A stretch of 49,305 bases of DNA from an uncultured Oscillochloris sp. (GCA_903887465.1 CAISPW010000090.1:1-49305); one strand, 5' to 3'; shown: positions 16,126-25,156, counted from the stretch's first letter. Translations and numbers: made by a program. The notes: generated by a model from the sequence alone, not told the origin.

Positions 16126-16170
16126 CCTTTAGGTGCAGAAACCCACGAGCGTTAGCCGTGGGAGGCACGC
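16126..16170. mobile_element. Solo IS605-type left-end relic
   Basis: CCTTTAGGTGCAGAAACCCA and then CGAGCGTTAGCCGTGGGAGG match, with three substitutions, the subterminal hairpin of the TnpB element at 45230-45270. No transposase or TnpB gene is attached. It is a lone left end in the 312-bp gap between the two GT2 genes. The rest of that gap (16008-16125, 16171-16319) shows only a candidate TACAAT (16291-16296) near the next gene. Confidence 0.75.
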
Positions 16171-16319
16171 CGCCAACGGCACCACCTCGTCCTGACCGCA
16201 GCCTCCGCTATCGATGTAACTTTCGCCCGCCATGAGTCGTTTTCTTACATGCGCCATATGAGCCTCAGTAATACGGGTTGATACATACGATACAATCAAG
16301 TTACCTACATAGAGGTCAG

Positions 16320-17300
16320 ATGATGTCGCTCACGTTCATGCGAGATACTGCCGTAACCCTTACTTTCGAGACACCCCCGGTGACGGTGCTTGTCTGCACC
16401 CGTGATCGTGGCGACTCCATCGCCAGCACTATCCGTAGCATTCTCGCCTGTACCTACCCCAGCTTCATCCTGGTGGTCGTCGACCAAAGCAGCGATCTGC
16501 AGACTGAGCAGATGATCACCGTATTCTGCGACGATCCGCGCCTGAGGTATATTCACACAAACGCCCGGGGCCTCGGCATTGCGCGAAACATCGGCATCGC
16601 CCTCAGCCAGACTGATCTGGTCTTGATCACCGACGACGACTGCCAGGTGCCGCCAAACTGGATCGCCGAGATGGTCGCGCCATTTCTGCACAATCTTCGG
16701 GTCGGGATTGTCTTCTGTGATGTGATTGCGGCCCCACACGACCACAGCGCAGGGTTTATACCCGTAAGCCTGAGCACACACTCGTTGCTGATCGAAGATT
16801 TGGCCCGCTGGAGAACCTGCGACGGCGTCAACATCGGGATCGGGGCTGGCATGGCGATCAGACGGTCCACCGCCGAGGCAGTCGGCGGGTTCAACCCACT
16901 CTTTGGCCCCGGCTCACACTTCCGCAGCGGTGATGATCTGGAGTTTACCCTGCACACCCTTGCTGCGGGTTATCAGATCTACCGCACCAATACGGTGGGC
17001 GTTACGCACTATGGCTTCCGCACCTTCGCCCAGATGCGCAAGCTCATCCGTAACAACATGTTCGGCGTGGGCGGCATCTACGGCCAGATGATCCGGCGCG
17101 GCTACTGGCACGGTATGCGCCATTACGCGGCTGTCTTCTCCCGGATGGTGATCATCCCCGCGCTGCGGGATCTGGCGCGCCTGCGCGTGCCACCCGTACT
17201 CGGGCGAGCTGTCTGGCTCGTCCGTGGCCTCGTTGAGGGGCTGCGCACACCTCCGCACGATCTGGCCGCTGGGGTTATTCAGATCGTTGAGCACCCGTAG
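16320..17300 (+). CDS. GT2-family glycosyltransferase (second of a tandem pair)
   Basis: A paralogue of the preceding glycosyltransferase (326 aa). GAGG lies 4 nt before the ATG at 16320 and 7 nt before a second ATG at 16323; either may be used. Landmarks: VTVLVCTRDRGDSIASTIRS, ITDDDCQVPPNW, GIGAGMAIRR and the acidic SGDDLEFTLHTL. The C-terminal 80 residues are rich in basic and hydrophobic residues and may bind the membrane. It probably adds a sugar to the same class of acceptor as its neighbour. It is followed after about 116 bp by radA. Confidence 0.88.
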   Translation: MMSLTFMRDTAVTLTFETPPVTVLVCTRDRGDSIASTIRSILACTYPSFILVVVDQSSDLQTEQMITVFCDDPRLRYIHTNARGLGIARNIGIALSQTDLVLITDDDCQVPPNWIAEMVAPFLHNLRVGIVFCDVIAAPHDHSAGFIPVSLSTHSLLIEDLARWRTCDGVNIGIGAGMAIRRSTAEAVGGFNPLFGPGSHFRSGDDLEFTLHTLAAGYQIYRTNTVGVTHYGFRTFAQMRKLIRNNMFGVGGIYGQMIRRGYWHGMRHYAAVFSRMVIIPALRDLARLRVPPVLGRAVWLVRGLVEGLRTPPHDLAAGVIQIVEHP

Positions 17301-17404
17301 GGGCGAACCATCGTCAGCGGGCGCGGGTGGATGCCTCACATGGATCAGGCGGCTATGCCTCCTTCACCCCTACTGCGTTGCGCGTTTCCCCCGCCTCTGG
17401 GTGG

Positions 17405-17410
17405 TATAAT
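17405..17410 (+). promoter_or_regulatory. -10 box of the radA promoter (leaderless)
   Basis: TATAAT at 17405-17410 lies exactly 12 nt from the radA ATG (17417). There is no Shine-Dalgarno sequence and no convincing -35 at 16-18 bp. Confidence 0.6.
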
Positions 17411-17416
17411 GCGCCT

Positions 17417-18778
17417 ATGGCAAAGTCACGCACCATCTTCGTCTGCCAGCAGTGCGGCGCTCAACAGAGCCGCTGGATGGGCAAGTGCGCCGACTGCGGC
17501 ACGTGGGACAGCTTTGTCGAGCAGGTCGAGGCCAAACCGCCCAGCGGCAAGGCACGTGAGGCTACCGTCGGCGGGGTACGCCCCCAGCGCCTGCGCGATG
17601 TCTCCGTCGATGGATTCGAACGGCTGCCTATCCTCGGTGAAGAATTCACCCGCGTCCTCGGCGGCGGACTCGTCCCCGGATCGGTGGTGCTAATCGGCGG
17701 GGATCCCGGCGTTGGCAAGACCACCCTGCTCTCGCAGGTGGCCGCCCAGTTCGCCGCCGATGTCGGCCCGGCGCTCTACGTCAGCGCCGAGGAGTCGGCC
17801 CAGCAGATCAAGCTGCGCGCCGAGCGCCTCGGGATGACCGCTGACGACCTCTATGTCTTCTCCGAGAATTCCCTCGACACCATCCTGGGGCAGATCCGCG
17901 AGTTGCGCCCCAAGCTGGTGATCATCGACTCGATCCAGACGGTCTACCTGGAAGAGTTGACCAGCGCCGCCGGCAGCGTCTCGCAGGTGCGCGAGGGTGC
18001 CCTGCGCCTGATGCACGTCGCTAAAGAGTTGCATATCCCGGCCTTCCTCGTCGGCCACGTCACCAAAGATGGTACCATCGCCGGCCCGCGCGTCCTTGAG
18101 CATATTGTGGACGTGGTGCTCTACCTTGAGGGCGACCGCTTCCACCAGTATCGGCTACTGCGCGGCGTGAAGAACCGCTTTGGTTCGACCAATGAGGTCG
18201 GTGTTTTCGAGATGGCCGGCGACGGCATGCGCGAGGTCCTCAACCCCTCAGCGGTCTTCCTCGCCGAGCGCAGCGTCGGCACGCCCGGCTCGGCGGTAGC
18301 CGTGATGATGGAGGGCACCCGCCCGCTGCTGGTGGAGGTGCAGGCGCTCACCTCAAACACGAGCAACCCCCAGCCGCGCCGCACCACCAACGGGTTTGAT
18401 ATGAACCGCCTGCTGATGCTGGTGGCCGTCCTCACCAAGCGCGTTGGCATGCCACTGTTTAACCAAGATATTTATGTCAACATCGTCGGTGGCCTGCGGA
18501 TCAGCGAACCCGCCGCCGACCTGGCCGTTGCCATGGCGATCACGTCATCCTTCCGCAACCAGCCCATCGCCGCCGACATGGTACTTATCGGCGAAGTCGG
18601 CCTCTCTGGCGAACTGCGCAGCGTCAGCCAGATCGATCGGCGGATCAGCGAGGCGGCCAAGCTCGGATTTCACCACGCCGTACTCCCCTCGGTCTCACAG
18701 GTAAGCCCGCCCAACGGCAGCACCCTCGTGCCCGCCCGCTCCCTGGCCGATGTAGTCGATCTGATCGCCCGTACGTAG
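17417..18778 (+). CDS. radA: DNA repair protein RadA (Sms)
   Basis: A 453-aa RecA-like ATPase that drives branch migration in recombinational repair. A four-cysteine zinc finger (Cys10, Cys13, Cys24, Cys27) opens the protein. The ATPase core shows Walker A GGDPGVGKTTLL, the family-specific KNRFG motif (RGVKNRFGSTNEVG) that distinguishes RadA from RecA, and a C-terminal Lon-protease-like domain (EPAADLAVAMAI, GEVGLSGELR) without expected peptidase activity. The start at 17417 is chosen because the zinc finger begins there and a -10 box lies 12 nt upstream. It is followed by the yacL-like gene, as in Bacillus, but without disA between. Confidence 0.96.
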   Translation: MAKSRTIFVCQQCGAQQSRWMGKCADCGTWDSFVEQVEAKPPSGKAREATVGGVRPQRLRDVSVDGFERLPILGEEFTRVLGGGLVPGSVVLIGGDPGVGKTTLLSQVAAQFAADVGPALYVSAEESAQQIKLRAERLGMTADDLYVFSENSLDTILGQIRELRPKLVIIDSIQTVYLEELTSAAGSVSQVREGALRLMHVAKELHIPAFLVGHVTKDGTIAGPRVLEHIVDVVLYLEGDRFHQYRLLRGVKNRFGSTNEVGVFEMAGDGMREVLNPSAVFLAERSVGTPGSAVAVMMEGTRPLLVEVQALTSNTSNPQPRRTTNGFDMNRLLMLVAVLTKRVGMPLFNQDIYVNIVGGLRISEPAADLAVAMAITSSFRNQPIAADMVLIGEVGLSGELRSVSQIDRRISEAAKLGFHHAVLPSVSQVSPPNGSTLVPARSLADVVDLIART

Positions 18779-18832
18779 GGGCGCAGTACCACCTCCCTTG
18801 TGTGATAGGGCGCATCACAATGCGCCCCTACG
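18774..18832. terminator. Inverted repeat overlapping the radA stop codon
   Basis: CGTAGGGGCGCA (18774-18785) pairs with TGCGCCCCTACG (18821-18832) over 12 bp around a 35-nt loop that has a smaller inner palindrome (GGGCGCATCACAATGCGCCC). A related GTAGGGGCGAACC follows the second GT2 gene at 17296. It may be a weak terminator or a short dispersed repeat. Confidence 0.5.
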
Positions 18833-18840
18833 ACACTCCT

Positions 18841-19908
18841 ATGAAGGTTAGCCTTAACTTCCTGATGCGGATCACCGGCATGCTCGCCTTGGCCTACCTT
18901 GGCTGGGCGATCGGGCGCTCGCTCTCAGACCCGAGCCCCGATAACCTCCAGGTGTTCGCCACCCAGTTGCTGCTCCTGGCCGGGGCCGGGCTGGGCTTGC
19001 TCGTCACCCCCAGCCTGACGATTGAACCCATCCAGGATCTCCTGCGCCGCTCGCGCAGCATACCCATTACCGACCTCTTCCTGATCGGTGCGGGGGTGAT
19101 GGTCGGGCTGATCTTCGCCGTGCTGCTCGCCGTGCCGGTCGCCTCGCTGCCCGAGCCGCTGAACCGCTACCTTCCGGCGGGCACCGCCGCCCTGCTGGCC
19201 TATCTTGGCGGCACCATCTTCGCCACCCGCAAGCGCGACATCGTCGAGAGCATGCGCCACTGGGGCCATTCAGCCCCCACTCTGACTCTCGATGCCAGAG
19301 AGGCGAAGCCGCCGACGCGCCGCATGATCCTCGATACAAGCGCGATCATCGACGGGCGGATCGCCGCTGTTGCCAGCACTGGCTTCCTGGAGGGCACCCT
19401 GATCGTCCCCGGATTCGTGTTGGCCGAACTCCAGCAGCTCGCCGACTCAGGCGATGATCTGCGCCGAGCCAAGGGCCGACGCGGTCTTGAGCTGCTCAAC
19501 AACATGCAAAAACAGTCGCCCCTGCCGATTGAGGTGGTAAATATTGAAGTCTCCGGGGCCACAAAGGTAGACGATAAGCTCGTGGCGATGGCCCGCCAGT
19601 ATAGCTGCCCGATCATCACGAACGATTTTAACCTCAATCGGGTCGCCGCGCTGCAGGGAGTGAAGGTACTCAGCCTGAACCAGCTCAGTGAGGCCGTCCG
19701 AGCGCCGGTGATCCAAGATCAGCGGCTCCTCGTGCAGATCCGCAACGAGGGCAACGCCCGCCAGCAGGGGGTTGGCTACCTTGAGGACGGCACCCCGGTG
19801 ATTGTCGAGGACGCCCGCCATTTGATCGGCCAGTCTGCTGAGGTGATCATCACCCGGCTGCACCAGACCCAAACTGGCCGCCTTGTATTCGCTCATCTTG
19901 CCGAGTAG
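18841..19908 (+). CDS. PIN-TRAM domain membrane protein, YacL-like
   Basis: A 355-aa protein with four predicted membrane helices (about 8-25, 40-58, 78-100, 110-128), a cytoplasmic PIN nuclease domain (about 160-280; acidic residues in [39 protein letters not shown] and [11 protein letters not shown]) and a C-terminal TRAM RNA-binding domain (about 295-352; [21 protein letters not shown]). This is the architecture of Bacillus YacL. The PIN acidic set is complete, so nuclease activity on RNA is plausible. The start at 18841 is chosen as the first ATG before the membrane segments; there is no strong ribosome site. It is coupled to dtd with a 5-nt gap. Confidence 0.88.
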   Translation: MKVSLNFLMRITGMLALAYLGWAIGRSLSDPSPDNLQVFATQLLLLAGAGLGLLVTPSLTIEPIQDLLRRSRSIPITDLFLIGAGVMVGLIFAVLLAVPVASLPEPLNRYLPAGTAALLAYLGGTIFATRKRDIVESMRHWGHSAPTLTLDAREAKPPTRRMILDTSAIIDGRIAAVASTGFLEGTLIVPGFVLAELQQLADSGDDLRRAKGRRGLELLNNMQKQSPLPIEVVNIEVSGATKVDDKLVAMARQYSCPIITNDFNLNRVAALQGVKVLSLNQLSEAVRAPVIQDQRLLVQIRNEGNARQQGVGYLEDGTPVIVEDARHLIGQSAEVIITRLHQTQTGRLVFAHLAE

Positions 19909-19913
19909 AAACT

Positions 19914-20375
19914 ATGCGCGTCATTATCCAGCGGGTATCACAGGCGTCGGTCGAGGTTGAGGGCCGGATCGTCGGGTCGATTGGGGCGGGGCTGCTTGTG
20001 CTGATTGGCATCGGCCAAGGCGACGGCGAGGCCGAGGCCCAGCTTCTGGCCGAGAAGACCGCCCGGCTGCGCATCTTCGCCGACGACGAGGGACACCTCG
20101 ACCGCTCGCTGATCGATGTTGGCGGCGCGGCCCTGGTCATCTCACAGTTTACCCTCTACGCCGACACGCGCCGGGGCCGTCGCCCCAGCTTCACTGACGC
20201 GGCCCCTCCCGAGGTGGCCGCCCCCCTGGTGGAGAGCTACGCCGCTACGCTGCGCGCACTGGGCGTACAGGTTGAGTCCGGCATCTTCGGCTTTCACATG
20301 CGCGTCACCAGCACCAACGATGGGCCGGTGACGATCAGCCTCGATAGCGAACTGTTCAGCCAGCCACGGCGCTAA
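19914..20375 (+). CDS. dtd: D-aminoacyl-tRNA deacylase
   Basis: A 153-aa enzyme that removes D-amino acids (and glycine from mischarged tRNA-Ala) from tRNA, a proofreading step in translation. The family signature is complete: [17 protein letters not shown] at the start, the catalytic [17 protein letters not shown] segment, and the NDGPVT motif with its Gly-Pro near residue 137. Length matches the family (about 145-155 aa). It lies 5 nt after the YacL-like gene and is probably translated from the same mRNA. Confidence 0.96.
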   Translation: MRVIIQRVSQASVEVEGRIVGSIGAGLLVLIGIGQGDGEAEAQLLAEKTARLRIFADDEGHLDRSLIDVGGAALVISQFTLYADTRRGRRPSFTDAAPPEVAAPLVESYAATLRALGVQVESGIFGFHMRVTSTNDGPVTISLDSELFSQPRR

Positions 20376-20436
20376 CGAGAGGGTGATTGCCTCGAAGCCC
20401 CCATAGCTCCAGCAACAGGTGACGTTACCAGAGAGG

Positions 20437-20589
20437 CCCGGCGGTTGCCGCGTCGCTGGGGATGCGCCCCAGACCGCGCTTTTTGTTCGTTTTTGGCAGA
20501 TTCGCCGCCAAAGACGAACAAAAAAAGATCTTTCGGGGATGGCGAATCCTCCCCCACACCCCGCCAGCAGTATCTTTGCAACCGCCCTG
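20437..20589 (+). repeat. Family A miniature element, older copy
   Basis: A 153-bp copy with the family order: GTCGCTGGGGATGCGCCCC, AGACCGCGCTTTTTGTTCGT, AAAAAAGATCTTTCGGGGAT, TTGCAACCGCCCTG. Both arms of the central stem changed together (TTGTTCGTTTTT / AAAGACGAACAA rather than TTGGTTGG / CCAACCAA). No target duplication remains. It fills about half of the 322-bp gap between dtd and the RsbT-like gene. Confidence 0.8.
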
Positions 20590-20630
20590 ACAGCGCAGGC
20601 ACGATCAAGCCGTTCGCTTACACGGCATGC

Positions 20631-20636
20631 TATAAT
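20631..20636 (+). promoter_or_regulatory. -10 box for the partner-switching operon
   Basis: TATAAT at 20631-20636, within GGCATGCTATAATGCC, 67 nt before the ATG at 20698. No good -35 is seen at 17 bp, which may mean an activator or an alternative sigma factor. Confidence 0.45.
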
Positions 20637-20697
20637 GCCCACGATCTCCCCACGAACGACCCGCCACATCACACACGTGTACAAGGCTGAACTCAGT

Positions 20698-21126
20698 ATG
20701 GAGCCAGTACAGTGCCCGATCCGGCGGGAGGTAGATATCTATGTGGCGATGAGCCGGGGCCGGGCGGCCGCTGCGCAGATCGGCCTCACGCCTATTGATC
20801 GCACCCGCGTCGAGATCGTGATCCTTGAACTGTCACGCAACCTGCTCGCCCACGCCAGCGGCGGCATCCTTACGTTTAGCCTGCTCGATGACCCCACGTG
20901 CGGGCCGGGCTTGGCCATTGAGGCGACTGATACCGGCCCGGGGATCGCCAATATCGAACTGGCGATGCGGGATGGCTACAGCACCGCCCAGACTCTCGGG
21001 GCCGGTCTTCCAGGCGTGCGCCGTCTGACAGACCAATTTCATATTGAGTCCGAGGTTGGCGTAGGCACGCGCGTTTACGTGGTCAAGTGGCTACGGCCAC
21101 CGCAGAGAACAATCTATGAGTGCTAG
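20698..21126 (+). CDS. RsbT-like serine kinase / anti-sigma regulatory ATPase
   Basis: A 142-aa GHKL-fold protein. It has the N-box (ELSRNLLAHA, residues 44-53), the G1 box with Asp78 (DTGPGI) and the G2 box (GAGLPGVRRL), as in RsbT/RsbW-type kinases that phosphorylate STAS-domain antagonists. The start at 20698 is the first in-frame ATG before the domain; the longer frame upstream runs into the family A element. It overlaps the phosphatase gene by 11 nt. The RsbT type is favoured over RsbW by sequence form and by the RsbX-like neighbour. No STAS-domain substrate (RsbS) is encoded nearby. Confidence 0.88.
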   Translation: MEPVQCPIRREVDIYVAMSRGRAAAAQIGLTPIDRTRVEIVILELSRNLLAHASGGILTFSLLDDPTCGPGLAIEATDTGPGIANIELAMRDGYSTAQTLGAGLPGVRRLTDQFHIESEVGVGTRVYVVKWLRPPQRTIYEC

Positions 21127-21697
21127 CTGGGGATCCGCGTGCCGCCCGAAAGAGGGTCAGTCGGTGAGCGGCGATGTTTTTGTGGTGGCACCTTTTGGTG
21201 CCAGCGGGCTCCATGTGGCGGTGATCGATGGGCTTGGCGGCGGCAGCGAGGCCGCACGCGCCGCTGAGGGTGCCGCCACCGTGATCCGCGCAAGACCCGA
21301 CTACGAACCTCTCGACCTGATCCGCCAGGCGCACACCGCGCTGCACAACACTCGTGGGGCGGTGATCGGCATCCTCACCTTTGATCTCCAGCGGCGCGAC
21401 GTCACCTACATCGGGGTGGGAAATATCGGTGCCCAAGTTTACAGCAGCCAGCCGATCAAGCCAATTTCAAAGAACGGCATCCTCGGCTACCGCCTGCCAC
21501 AGTTGCTCAAGCTAAACTATAGCTATAATTTTGGGGACACCTTCGTTCTATATAGCGACGGCATCTCAAGCCGTTTTGGCCTTGACACACAGTTTAACTG
21601 TGACCAGCCCCCGCAAACGCTCGCCGATCTGATCCTCAGCCGTTATGGAAAGATGAACGATGATGCCACGGTGGTGGTGGTTCGAATCAGCGAGTAA
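21116..21697 (+). CDS. RsbX-like PP2C/SpoIIE-type phosphatase
   Basis: A 193-aa protein with the metal-binding motifs of SpoIIE-type PP2C phosphatases: SGDVFVV, AVIDGLGGGSEAA (the VIDGxGHG motif with Gly for His), VLYSDGISSRF and NDDATVVVVR. Size and position next to an RsbT-type kinase match RsbX, which dephosphorylates RsbS-type STAS proteins and resets the switch. It starts inside the end of the kinase gene (11-nt overlap) and ends 2 nt before the next ATG, so the three genes are tightly coupled. Confidence 0.87.
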   Translation: MSASWGSACRPKEGQSVSGDVFVVAPFGASGLHVAVIDGLGGGSEAARAAEGAATVIRARPDYEPLDLIRQAHTALHNTRGAVIGILTFDLQRRDVTYIGVGNIGAQVYSSQPIKPISKNGILGYRLPQLLKLNYSYNFGDTFVLYSDGISSRFGLDTQFNCDQPPQTLADLILSRYGKMNDDATVVVVRISE

Positions 21698-21699
21698 TC

Positions 21700-24405
21700 A
21701 TGCCGATGAGTAACACACTCACCACATGGCTGTCCGCGCATCGGCTTGACCTGGTTGACCAGTGGGCCGGCTTGATCGGCGAGTCCATACCATCGTATGG
21801 CAACACGGCAGAGGACGAGGGCGTGATCACCGCCCTGAATGGGACGACGGTGAGCGTCGGGCAGTTCTACGATGTGCTGATCCTCGCCGCCGGGGGCGAC
21901 TATGACGCCCTCAATGCACACATCCACGAAATCAGCTATCGTAGCGATATTCACGACCAGACGCTCAACGAGCGGCTAAACCGCGCCTTCGAGTTTCGCC
22001 GCACCATCCGCACGCTCATGCGCCAGCAGGTGAGCGACCCGGCCTGCGCTCTGGACATGATCGATGCGCTTGATCTGTTCTTTGAGTATCTGATCCGCAT
22101 CCTCACCGATGGCTGGGTCGCCCATAACGCCGAGGCGCTCCGCGAGCGCGAGTTTATCGCCGAGAGCCTTGATGCAGCCTCCGCCGCCGCCGACCAGCGC
22201 GCCCTCCAACTGAAGGCGCTCAACGATATTTCCCAGCGCCTCTCGGCCAGCCTGGATCGCAGCCAGTTGCTCGATCTGGTGGCCACCAGCTTGCACCGGC
22301 TCACCGACGTCGTCCATATCGCGGTCTGGATGCCGCCCGCCGACAGGGCCGATGTGCTTGTGGCCGCCTACACCTGCGGCGAGGATGCCGATCTGACCCT
22401 GGGGCTGCAGATCAGCCTCGCCCAGACCAAGGATCTGACGATTCGCGCCTTCTGTAGCGGGCGGATCCAGTTTGAGATCACCCCCGATGTGACCCAGCAG
22501 GGCGGCTGGTATCGCGAAGGCTGCGGCGTCCTGGCCCTGCCCATGCTGCTCCACGATCGGTCGATCGGGGTGGTGACGATGCAGGATCCGAACCCGGTGG
22601 AGCAACTCCGCTTCCAGCAAGATCTGGCCCAGGGCGTGATCAGCCAGGCGGCGATTGCGATTCAGAACGCGAACCTCTACACCGAGGTACGCTCGCTCAA
22701 TGTCGAGCTTGAGCATCGTGTGGAGGAGCGCACCCGCGAACTCCAGACAGAGAAAGATCGCCTCGCGACGATCAACGAGATCTCGGTCGAGGTGAGCAGT
22801 ACCCTCGATCTGGACGCGCTGTTGAGTACCTCACTCACGGCGCTGGCCAACATCTCGCAGGCCGAGCACGCCTCGATTATGCTGGTTGAGCAGGATGACA
22901 GCAGCCTGCTCGTCACCCGCGCCGTCTATGGCGTGCCGTCAAGCCCAGGCAACTACATCCGCTTTCCGATCGGCTCAGGGATCGCCGGCTGGGTCGCCCA
23001 GCAACGCAAGGGCACCCTGGTCGATGATATTAGCGTCGACACGCGCTGGGTCTCGATCCCCGGCGGATCGCTGCGCAAGCGCCAGGGGTCGATGATCGCG
23101 GTGCCGCTGCTGATGCAGGGCGATGTGCTGGGGGTGATCACGATCTCGCACCGCGAGCCCGGATTCTTCCAGGAGGGCCACCTACGCATGTTGAACGCAT
23201 GCGCCGGCCCGATCGCCATCGGCATCAACAACGCGAACCTCTTCCAGATGATCAGCGCCGAGGCCGAGCGGCGCTACGAACTGCTCGACCGCCAGCAGAC
23301 GGAGTCCAGCCAGATCGAGGCGATCCTCCAGAATCTCTCCGACGGTGTGATCGTCTGCGACCTCTACGGCTCGGTGCTAATGGCGAACCAGGCCGCCAGC
23401 GACATCCTCGGGCGAAATATCGAAGATCTCCTGCTTTGGAACCTCCACGACATTATCACCCGCTATCTTGGCTCGCGCTCGGCGGATATGCCCCTGGCGG
23501 AACTGCTCACGCGCCCGCTCGACGCGAACGAGCAGCGCCGGATCTTCACGTCCATTGCGAAGGTGGGCACGCGCGTGATGAGCATGACCATGGGGCCAGT
23601 ACTCAAAGATGACGGCCAGATGCTCGGTGCCCTGCTGGTGGTGCGCGACATCACCCGCGAGATCGAGGCCGACCGGCTGAAGACCGAGTTTATCGGCACG
23701 ATGTCGCACGAGTTGCGCACGCCGATGACGGCGATCAAGGGCTTCACCCAGCTTCTGGGGATGGGCAGCCTCGGCCCGCTTAACGAGACGCAGCGCGAGT
23801 TTGTGAGCACGATCCACTCAAACACCGAGCGCATGATCGCCCTGATCAACGACGTACTCGACATCACCAAGATCGAGTCGGGCAGCGTCGATCTTGAGTG
23901 GCGCTCGCTGCACATGGCCGAGGCGCTCAGCAGCGTGATAACGGAGCTTCAGCCAACGATCAACGCACGCAGCCACAATCTGACGATCAGCATCCCGCCC
24001 GGCCTGCCCCTGGTGCGTGCCGACGCCCACCGGATCCACCAGATCCTCTTCAACCTGCTCTCCAACGCGGTGAAGTATACGCCCAAGGGCGGCAAAATCT
24101 GGGTCGAAGCCAACGAGGCGATTATCACCGACCTGCCAGATCAGGTGCGGGCCAGCGTGATTCCCAACAAACGCTACGCCCAGATGAACATCCGCGACAC
24201 CGGCGTGGGCATCGACCGCGAGGACATGGTGCGGATCTTCGACCGCTTCTACCGCACCGAGAACCCGCTCAAGATCGAGGCCGGCGGCACCGGCCTCGGG
24301 CTTTCCCTGGTGAAGCCGCTGGTTGAGCTACTCGGCGGGCGGATTTGGGTCGAGAGTATTATCGGCGCGGGCAGCACGTTTAGCTTCATCCTTCCAGCGA
24401 TCTAG
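21700..24405 (+). CDS. Multi-sensor histidine kinase (GAF-GAF-PAS-HisKA)
   Basis: A 901-aa soluble sensor kinase. Residues 1-165 form a helical domain resembling the RsbR/RsbRD N-terminal sensor. GAF domains lie at about 195-330 and 370-520, joined by a coiled coil near 335-365. A PAS domain follows at about 540-650. HisKA has phospho-acceptor His670 (GTMSHELRTPMTAIKGF), and the ATPase domain has the N-box (HQILFNLLSNAVKYTP), DTGVGI and GGTGLGLSLV. No membrane segment is seen. It is translationally linked to the RsbT-like and RsbX-like genes, which suggests that it feeds redox, light or nucleotide signals into a partner switch. No response regulator is adjacent. Confidence 0.93.
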   Translation: MPMSNTLTTWLSAHRLDLVDQWAGLIGESIPSYGNTAEDEGVITALNGTTVSVGQFYDVLILAAGGDYDALNAHIHEISYRSDIHDQTLNERLNRAFEFRRTIRTLMRQQVSDPACALDMIDALDLFFEYLIRILTDGWVAHNAEALREREFIAESLDAASAAADQRALQLKALNDISQRLSASLDRSQLLDLVATSLHRLTDVVHIAVWMPPADRADVLVAAYTCGEDADLTLGLQISLAQTKDLTIRAFCSGRIQFEITPDVTQQGGWYREGCGVLALPMLLHDRSIGVVTMQDPNPVEQLRFQQDLAQGVISQAAIAIQNANLYTEVRSLNVELEHRVEERTRELQTEKDRLATINEISVEVSSTLDLDALLSTSLTALANISQAEHASIMLVEQDDSSLLVTRAVYGVPSSPGNYIRFPIGSGIAGWVAQQRKGTLVDDISVDTRWVSIPGGSLRKRQGSMIAVPLLMQGDVLGVITISHREPGFFQEGHLRMLNACAGPIAIGINNANLFQMISAEAERRYELLDRQQTESSQIEAILQNLSDGVIVCDLYGSVLMANQAASDILGRNIEDLLLWNLHDIITRYLGSRSADMPLAELLTRPLDANEQRRIFTSIAKVGTRVMSMTMGPVLKDDGQMLGALLVVRDITREIEADRLKTEFIGTMSHELRTPMTAIKGFTQLLGMGSLGPLNETQREFVSTIHSNTERMIALINDVLDITKIESGSVDLEWRSLHMAEALSSVITELQPTINARSHNLTISIPPGLPLVRADAHRIHQILFNLLSNAVKYTPKGGKIWVEANEAIITDLPDQVRASVIPNKRYAQMNIRDTGVGIDREDMVRIFDRFYRTENPLKIEAGGTGLGLSLVKPLVELLGGRIWVESIIGAGSTFSFILPAI

Positions 24406-24417
24406 GGCACTATCGCA

Positions 24418-25146
24418 ATGAAACGACCAATCATTGGCATCGCGTGCATGAACAGCCAGGACGGGAGTGACAGCGCCCTGGTGGCCGTGCGCCCCGCCTA
24501 CCTACGGGCAATTGAGGCCGCCGGTGGCGTCCCCCTGCTCATCCATCTCACCAACAACCTGGAGGTGGTGCGGACGCTCTACGCCTTGTGCGATGGCATT
24601 TTGCTCCCCGGCGGCGACGATATGGATCCGGCCTCCTTCGGCGAGGATCCCCACGCACAACTGGGCACGGTGGATCTTCAGCGCGATAAGGTTGAGATCA
24701 CCCTGGCCCGCTGGACGCGCGAGGACAAGAAACCGCTGCTGGGTATCTGCCGTGGCATCCAGGTGATCAACGTGGCATTCGGCGGATCGCTCTACCAAGA
24801 TATCCCCAGCCAGTTGCCCACGTCGCTCGATCACCAGGCCAACATGAAGGTACACAGATGGGATCTGCTCACCCACAGTATCGCGCTGGAGCCGGACAGT
24901 TGGCTGGCCGAGCAACTGTCCACCGCCACGGTGATGGGCAACACGATGCACCATCAGGCAGTGAAGGATCTCGCGCCGGGGATGCGGGTGGTCGGACGCG
25001 CGCCCGACGGGGTGATCGAGGCAATAGAAGGTGCTGGCGATCACTTTGTGGTGGCGGTGCAGTGCCATCCTGAACACCTCTGGGTCGAAACCGAGACACG
25101 CTGGCTGCGCTTCTTCGAGGGCTTTATTGCGGCCTGCGGACTCTAG
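24418..25146 (+). CDS. Gamma-glutamyl-gamma-aminobutyrate hydrolase family protein (peptidase C26)
   Basis: A 242-aa class I glutamine-amidotransferase-like hydrolase. The nucleophile is Cys111 (LGICRGIQVINV), with His217 and Glu219 (QCHPEHLW) completing the triad. The N-terminus (PIIGIACMNSQDG) and LLPGGDDMDP are typical of the PuuD branch, which cleaves gamma-glutamyl amides. It begins 12 nt after the histidine kinase gene and may share its transcript. A hairpin separates it from murI. The exact substrate is not certain. Confidence 0.88.
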   Translation: MKRPIIGIACMNSQDGSDSALVAVRPAYLRAIEAAGGVPLLIHLTNNLEVVRTLYALCDGILLPGGDDMDPASFGEDPHAQLGTVDLQRDKVEITLARWTREDKKPLLGICRGIQVINVAFGGSLYQDIPSQLPTSLDHQANMKVHRWDLLTHSIALEPDSWLAEQLSTATVMGNTMHHQAVKDLAPGMRVVGRAPDGVIEAIEGAGDHFVVAVQCHPEHLWVETETRWLRFFEGFIAACGL

Positions 25147-25156
25147 ACCAACGTGT

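Noticed and set aside
20427-20599. Target duplication around the family A copy at 20437
   Set aside because: The 10-bp flanks agree at only about half of positions, no better than a decayed or chance match.
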